This document shows positions 57,938 through 64,000 of a DNA stretch of 64,000 nt, piece by piece. The stretch spans positions 52,181,292-52,245,291 of the forward strand of contig NC_073311.1 of the NCBI RefSeq assembly GCF_027595985.1, in the 5' to 3' direction. The notes under the pieces are model-generated. The model did no database searches and was not told where the DNA came from. It saw only the letters and a program-made list of their open reading frames with translations. The DNA comes from Sorex araneus (Eukaryota; Chordata; Mammalia; Eulipotyphla; Soricidae). The position numbers and the translations under genes are program-made. The stretch's first letter is position 1; each line of letters opens with the position of its first letter.

Positions 57938-58870
57938 TTAGAAATCTCTGCTTAGAATTGCCTTTATCTTCCATAGCACCCTTAGAGACGCTTCTCTCAG
58001 TTTATTGTTTCCTAGGATTAGAATAAATGAGTGGGTTGAAGGATAAATTAGAGCTATCAGCTCCCCAACCAACACAGCTACTTCACTCTCTGATATAAAG
58101 TAGTTGGAAGTGGCTATGAGAAAGGCCAAACAGTAGACAATGAAAAGGAGGAGGAAGGTGATGACAGTTTTCATGGCTCCCAAGTGGGCATCTCTGCTTG
58201 GGTCTCTGTGTCCACTGGCACTGAGCTGCATCTTCCTGGTGTGCTTCCACAGGGAGAGGATCAAGAGGCAAAAGGAGACCAGTGATATAGAAACAGGAAA
58301 TATTGTTAAAAGGTTGAGAAATATCTTGGTGGACTCATATTGAGCTACATTTACGCAGTACTTTAATGTTCCGTTTCTTTCTTTCTTTACCTTGATACAG
58401 TACTGGAAGTCATTCAAATTCTCAGTGACAGCAAGGCTGATCAACACAGAGAGGGCCACGCACCCCAGCAGCATCCTAAGAACCACCCGGTCGATTCTCC
58501 ACTTCATCCAGAGGAAAAGGGGATGCATGAAATTTGCTATCTTGAGGAAGTAGAAGAGACTGAGGCAGGTGGCAAACCACACACTGAGGTGGTTGGTGAG
58601 TGTCCAGAAGAAGTCAATGACTTTCACTTGTGTTCCGGCAGCATAGCCATTTGGATACTGTGCCAACAAAGAGCAGTCTAGCATTATTATGCACAGTAGC
58701 CAGATTCTGGAAGTAGCCAGACACGTGAGAATTAAATCAATGGAGGCCACCTTCTTTTTCTTCATCCAGTCCAAGCAGTTTACCAGTGCAATGAAGGCGT
58801 TCCCTAAGATTCCCATGGAGAATTCTCCAGCTGCTATGATCATTAAGGTGCTGTTCACCTCACCTGACAT
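57938..58870 (-). CDS. TAS2R7: Bitter taste receptor, TAS2R7-like (intact)
   Basis: Single-exon TAS2R of 310 residues. The ATG at 58868-58870 is chosen because it has A at -3 and aligns with the family N-terminus; the frame is open 13 codons further upstream but offers no ATG there. Approximate membrane segments: 8-31, 45-70, 84-112, 128-148, 184-206, 236-256 and 266-288. Motifs: [19 protein letters not shown] in TM2, [18 protein letters not shown] in TM3, [12 protein letters not shown] at TM4, [20 protein letters not shown] at TM5, [19 protein letters not shown] in TM6 and [20 protein letters not shown] in TM7. Asn166 (NGT) is the loop-2 glycosylation site. The [26 protein letters not shown] and TM6-TM7 text matches recalled human TAS2R7 well. 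It is the only intact TAS2R7-like copy here; the unit A copy is dead. Confidence 0.95.
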   Translation of the reverse strand: MSGEVNSTLMIIAAGEFSMGILGNAFIALVNCLDWMKKKKVASIDLILTCLATSRIWLLCIIMLDCSLLAQYPNGYAAGTQVKVIDFFWTLTNHLSVWFATCLSLFYFLKIANFMHPLFLWMKWRIDRVVLRMLLGCVALSVLISLAVTENLNDFQYCIKVKKERNGTLKYCVNVAQYESTKIFLNLLTIFPVSISLVSFCLLILSLWKHTRKMQLSASGHRDPSRDAHLGAMKTVITFLLLFIVYCLAFLIATSNYFISESEVAVLVGELIALIYPSTHSFILILGNNKLREASLRVLWKIKAILSRDF

Positions 58871-58989
58871 ATTAAAAAGCAGAAGTATCCAATTCCTTTC
58901 TAACTGCACGGATAGAATTTTACATCTATACCTACTTCTTAGGTTTTGTTGTAATTCTGTCTTCTGATGGATAGTGGGTGGTCTTTCTT

Positions 58990-60360
58990 CATGAAATTCT
59001 GGCTACTCTTGCCAAAACCGTAAGGTTGTTGATGTTTAGTCTGGCACCTGTATGTCCTTACATCTTCTCAGCGTGTTTCACTCTTCCTCATAGTTCATTT
59101 CCACATAGTTAAAAGTCAAGTTACATTTTGCTAAGATGCAAATTAGGCTTATTGCCTTTTATGGTGCCACAAGTCTTTCTGAGGCTATGTTTTGCTTAAG
59201 TTTATAAATCTATGATAAAAGTCAGGAGCCCAACAAAACTGATAGATTTAGATTTAACAAGTGAAAACACAGGACTATAAGTTAAAATTTAATTTAAAAT
59301 AAATGATATATTATTTTTAAGTGTATGTCAGAAATTTCTTAACTTCACTACTACCAAGAAATAGTGAAATTTAATTTCATTTGTGTAGCACACATTTTAT
59401 TTGGCTGACCAATTCTTAAAGATTCTCTATAAATTATAAACTTGGCACCAAAATAGTTTGTACAGATATTTTGACTTAGTTGAATAATAATATTAATTAT
59501 AACTAAAATTTCAAAATCTGGCAGATTTTTAGTTAATGTAAAATATTAATTTTTAATTTAATATTAAATATTAATTATTAAAAGATTAAATACAGATTAT
59601 CTGCTTCTACAAAGAGCTGTTTGTGTACTTTGGTTGGTCAGATGAGGAATTACATGGCATAAAGTAGTTTAAATAAAGCATTACTTACTACTTTGAGTGC
59701 TTGTTATGGTCATTGGACATATTTAATACATTAGAGATACCAAAAACAATATTGAGAAGAGAGGATTTCAGATTAATGTAGGGTAACTTACCCTAAAGCT
59801 TACAAAACATTTATTTCATTTAAACATAGAAAAATACAAAGTGTATCACACATAAAAATATTTTTACATACATTTATCAATGCATTCCATAAAAAGTATC
59901 AATCTTCCTGTATTATACAAGTAGCAATTTTAATAGATAGGATATTTGAGTTGAGGATGCTAATATACTTTATGGAATTATACAGGTTGCCTTTTACATG
60001 ATTATATGCAGAAAATTAGATCAGTCAGGTATTTAGTATTTTATAGATTATTGAAGCAGGCTAGTAGACTGAAATGGAACCAAATTGGACACGGAAAATT
60101 GAGAACAGCTATCTTGAATAGAAGACCTTAGATGTGCTAGATAAAGCGCTTCAGTAATTCTTGTGAGGAGAAATTTTGTGTTCACACAGAACCATGTATC
60201 TTCACAGTCTTTTTCTATAATTTCTCTGTGTATGTCATGACAAATATGCTCTCTAATTGAAAGATGTAATTTTTTCATAGTACATGCTCAGATATCTCAA
60301 CTCCTCTGTTAAGATCCAAGTGAATGGTATCTCTGCAAGTGTTATTGCAAAATGGAATGT
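58990..60360. other. Unassigned AT-rich spacer, absent from unit A
   Basis: No gene or repeat recognised. Unit A joins the equivalents of about 58990 and 60990 directly. Confidence 0.45.
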
Positions 60361-60535
60361 GGGGTCAGAGTAATAGTACAGCAGGGAGGTAGCTTATATT
60401 GCCTGTGGCTGACCCAAGTTCGATCCATGCCATTCCATATGGTCCCCAGAGCACTGTTAGGAGTGACCCCTGAACATAGAGCCAGGAGTCACCCCTGAGT
60501 ACTTCTGGGTGTGACCCCTAAACAAATATGCAAAC
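60361..60535 (+). mobile_element. A-tail SINE, diverged
   Basis: GTCAGAGTAATAGTACAGCA head and CTGGGTGTGACCCCTAAAC end. Confidence 0.85.
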
Positions 60536-61261
60536 AAAACACAAAAAAGAAACCTGAATGAAAAATTAATATCAGGCTTTCCAATCCTCTTATTCATTTA
60601 ATAAAGATGAATGGAACACCTTTTCAAGAGCTATTAAAATAGACACTATCCCTATCTTTGGGTATGGAAAGCAAGTTGCTTTCAATTTCCAAGAAAATGA
60701 ATAAGCAGTTTGAACAATATTAACCAGGAAATAATAACCGCGAGGCAACCTAAAGCATCATCCACTTGGAAAGAAAGGGGTACCCAACCAGAAAACTGAA
60801 CCAGAGACAGGACATGGTCTTTAATCATCACGTCAGATAGGGATGACCCAGCAGAGTCCTGCGGGAGGGGCTCTCAAAGGTAAGAGTAATAATATACAGC
60901 TCTATCATAGATAAAAGTGAGAAAATCATGAGAAAAATAAATTTCTCATTTCAAAAAAAAGAGAAAAGTTCAGATGCATTTTACCATAAATCAAAATAAA
61001 ATCTCAAAGGAATTAGCTAATTTATATGTTTAGCATTTGAACTGAGAAGACAAGAAGCGTGAGCTCTGATTTCGGAGAGAAGGTGACAATAGAACTAAGA
61101 ATGTCTGTGGTAGAGACAGAGAGGCTCTCAGATCATTGATAATATCCAAAGTTAATGGAATAAATGGATAATGAAATGAACCTATAAGAAACTGGACAAC
61201 AGGATTTGCTTTTAAATTAGTCTATGTTATGAAGCTACTGATTTATATTAGGCAGGCCATT

Positions 61262-62082
61262 ATTTCACCCTTGTGTGTTAATATCCTGACAGGTGTTGCC
61301 TCAGCTTGCTATTTCCAAATATTTAAATAAGGGAGTGGGCAGAGGGGTAGAGAATCATTAAAATCTTTCCAAGCCTACAAGGTAAACTTTCTTCTTCAAT
61401 AGAAGAAGAAGATGGCAATAAGTTACTAAAAGACAAGCCACGTAGTACACAAAAGGAGGAAGAGAAAAGAAGTCACATTTTTCATGGCTGTAATATGGGC
61501 TTCTGTGCTGGGGTCTCTCCAGCCTGAAACATTGAGTTTCATTTGCTTGGTATGTCTCCACAGAGACAAAATTAACAGGGAAAATGAAATCAATGACACA
61601 GTAATTGGAACAAGTGCCAATAGGTTAGGGAGGGCTGATGGGTTGAAATGTTTAATTTCACTCACATGGAACATTTCAGTGATGTTTCTTTGATATTTTG
61701 TCTTTATAATAATTCGGTATTGCTGTCAGAAAGCTGCTCAAGGAACAAATGGTCAAGCTTGCCGGCAAGATTCAGTAAATCACTCTGTCAATCCTCCAGT
61801 TTACCAGAGAAAAGGTGGACTGGAGAAATTCGCTATTTTCAGTAAATAGAAGATGTTGAGGCAGGTGGCACACCACAAACTTGAGTAGTTAATAAGTATC
61901 CAGGAAGCACTGAGTACTATCACTAGTTTAACATCTTCGTAAAAATCTGGATAGAGTATCACTACAGTGTCACCTACTACTATTAGGAAGAGCAAACATG
62001 TTCTGGAAATAGTCAGACTTGTGAGGATGTAGTTAAGTGAGGAGGTTTTATTCTTCTGAATAGAGTCAATCCAGGATTTAGT
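61262..62082 (-). pseudogene. TAS2R8-like pseudogene (unit B)
   Basis: Collinear with the intact gene at 52125-53036 but broken in several places. A deletion of about 330 bp at 62082 removes the start codon, TM1 and proximal 5' flank. An in-frame stop in TM4 (near 61772) replaces the Trp of the intact FWMLL motif. A one-base loss near 61800 shifts the frame before TM4, and a further shift near 61420-61440 disrupts TM6-TM7. TM2-TM3 (LNYILTSLTISRTCLL) and TM5-TM6 (PITVSLISFSLLILSLWRH) remain legible. It cannot make a receptor. Confidence 0.93.
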
Positions 62083-62755
62083 CAGTGAAAACTGAAATGT
62101 TGAGTTAAAAACTGCTCGAATGCAAATTTTAAAAGATCGCATTTCATGAATTTGCAAGGCTTCCTGCTGTCATATTCTGCATATTAGGACCTGTCAAATT
62201 ACATTTTGAATACTGAGACTCAAAAAAGCAAGCAAGCATGTAGTTCATAAAAATTAAAAGGTATAAATGAAATTTCACTAATTAAAAATTTCCCACGAGT
62301 CAGTTTTTCTCGTGGAAATGGACTTTAGTTTAGGTAATGATAAATGCATATGTAGATTGTAGAAAGCATTCAGACAACTGTTAAAAATTTTTGCTTCCAT
62401 ATAAATGGCTAATTTGCTATAAATACAAATATAACTATAAATGGCATAATTAATAGCCAAATGTGAAGATAGCAGTAATTGAGAAGAATATATTCTGGGC
62501 AGTTGCTTGTTAGAAGTGAAAGATGCTAAAAACTCAGATACCTTTAGTTTTATTTAATGTGGTAAATGCTGCCCATGACAATTGATTCCTGAAAGATCTC
62601 TTGAATAGTAAAATTTTGATGTAAAAATGGAATGAAATTAACATCTTCAATTATTCTAGTTGCAATCAATTCCTTTTATAAGATTATAACCTCACATTCT
62701 ACATTGCAGTCATTTCTGGAGATGTGACAATCACCTTCAAATAATAGTTTTCTCT

Positions 62756-63080
62756 AGGATTGAGCTTGCGTATGATCCAGCAATTGCACTACTTGGCATC
62801 TACCGCAAGGGCCCCCAAACTCTAAGATATGTGTGCTCCTATGTTCATTGCAGCACCATTCACAATAGCCAAATTTATGGAAAAACAAGGGTCCAAGAGC
62901 ACATGAAACCATGGTATGTATACACATGGACACATGGATAGTAGTTGCTATGAGAAAAGATGAAGTCTCGAGGTTTGCTTCTACGAGGATGGATCTGGAG
63001 AATATGACACTGAGTGACATGATTAAGAAAGAGGAGAGACACAGAATGAACTGTCTCATGTGTGGGATATAAAGAGACAC
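62756..63080 (+). mobile_element. Old L1 ORF2 C-terminal fragment (unit B)
   Basis: Counterpart of 54155-54500, without the adjacent SINE. Confidence 0.75.
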
Positions 63081-63252
63081 AGTAGGAGAATAACAAATGG
63101 CCAAAGGCAACAGAAGTTGAGAACAGTCTTTAGTAGGAAGTCTACCATGGTGAGGGGCAGGACAGATGGAGGGATATGGTGAGGGAGGCCCCTGGGACAG
63201 TGGAGAATGGAGGTGGACACTGGTGAAGGGTGTAGTGCCACAACATTTGATG

Positions 63253-64000
63253 TCTGATACTGACACAGACCTGGTGGTTGTGTCCCCTTGTGTGTTCAGG
63301 ACCAAAAGTCGTTCACCCTGCGCATAGATGGAAGAACTGATGACCCCTGATGACTTCATGAGGTCAAACAGTGCTAATATAGCTAGAGAGAAATTACTCC
63401 ATTCAGGGTGAGGGGACAGGGATGGAACGGAAAATGCAATCGTTTTATGTAATGTGGTAAATGCTGTCCATGACAATGCATTCTTGAAAGGTCTCTTGAA
63501 TAGTAAATATTTTCATATAAAATAGAAGGGAATTAATATTGATTAATGACTAACAAGAAATTGTTGATTAACACAACAATTAACAATAATTAACAACATT
63601 AGCAATAAAGTATTATCAGATGGGAAGGTAAGGCACAAAGGAGAAGTTAAAAACAGGCACTGGGAATTAGGAGCTCCTGGGGAATCGCTCAGGAAGTGCT
63701 GTCGTGGGTGGGAAGGAAGGTTGCAAGGTGATAGGAAATTCCATTAACATAAACTCTCTGCCAGGGAGAATGGCCCACCCAAAGTCCAGTCTGAGCTGCT
63801 GGTAACTATGAGGTGAGAAATGATTCAGCAAATTCTGGGAACTGAGCTACGGCAATTGCAAATTTCGAGGAGAATGTGCCCCTTTTGGTGCTGACCTTCC
63901 CCATCTCTGGAAGGGTGTCTTGGACACCCTCTCGCCTGGAGGGGACTCCTGGAGGATTGCCAACAGGGTGGCACCGCCCAGGCAGTTGGGGCACAGGGCC
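63253..64000 (-). repeat. LTR-like block (unit B), antisense, interrupted
   Basis: Counterpart of 54683-55310, split at about 63441-63602 by sequence copied from the adjacent receptor flank. It continues past the window edge. Confidence 0.6.
63441..63602. repeat. Fragment of receptor 5' flank inside the LTR
   Basis: TTTATGTAATGTGGTAAATG, CATGACAATG and CTCTTGAATAGTAAATATTT repeat the sequence at 62563-62650 (and 53760-53850 in unit A). It is followed by an AT-rich stretch of AACAATTAAC-like units. Confidence 0.75.

Larger units (their letters stand above)
57190..64000. repeat. Segmental duplication unit B (runs off the window)
   Basis: Counterpart of unit A. It keeps a TAS2R7-like gene (57938-58870), a decayed TAS2R8-like locus (61262-62082), the old L1 fragment (62756-63080) and the LTR (from 63253). 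Confidence 0.88.

Noticed and set aside
58871-58909. Upstream in-frame extension of the TAS2R7-like protein
   Set aside because: The extension begins at GTG, not ATG; the ATG at 58868-58870 has a good context and fits the family N-terminus.
62754-63476. 240-codon open frame on the minus strand
   Set aside because: It runs antisense through an old L1 fragment and an LTR; the unit A counterpart is broken and no domain is visible.

Overview
The window is mammalian nuclear DNA with the repeat set of a shrew (Soricidae, most likely Sorex). The basis is dozens of copies of a tRNA-derived SINE of the kind described as SOR in shrews, many copies of one L1 family, an RTE-type LINE, and single-exon bitter-taste-receptor genes. 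No RNA gene, CRISPR array or bacterial feature is present. Most of the window is interspersed repeat. Short names used below: 'A-tail SINE' is the tRNA-headed SINE ending in an A-rich tail; 'RTE-tail SINE' has a very similar head but ends in the 3' terminus of the RTE LINE, followed by GTGATACA/GTGACA-like units.

Layout. 1-24.3 kb is intergenic: RTE and L1 3' ends, SINEs, a class II endogenous retrovirus remnant without coding genes (11.5-13.2 kb), an L1 reverse-transcriptase fragment (14.4-15.0 kb), and an antisense L1 split by a roughly 540-bp TTC/GAA microsatellite (16.7-17.3 kb). 24.35-32.6 kb holds one spliced plus-strand gene (five coding exons, TATA box, poly(A) signal) for a small secreted protein with an acidic N-terminus and a Gly/Gln/Arg/Ser-rich body. 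Its exon plan and its closeness to taste receptors suggest a divergent member of the salivary/lacrimal proline-rich-protein locus. 32.6-48.8 kb is repeat-rich and intergenic, including several ORF-less elements that look like L1 deletion derivatives.

48.8-64.0 kb is a tandem segmental duplication on the minus strand. Each unit carried a TAS2R7-like and a TAS2R8-like gene. Unit A (48.8-55.3 kb) keeps an intact TAS2R8-like gene and a broken TAS2R7-like gene. Unit B (57.2-64.0 kb, running off the window) keeps an intact TAS2R7-like gene and a broken TAS2R8-like gene. The net content is one working copy of each receptor, reached by reciprocal loss.

The functional content is therefore a probable oral or glandular secreted protein gene beside two bitter taste receptors, as in the human PRR4/PRH/TAS2R region of 12p13 (recalled, not searched). 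The relative orientation differs from what I recall for human. All family assignments come from reading motifs and comparing sequences by eye; no database search was possible.
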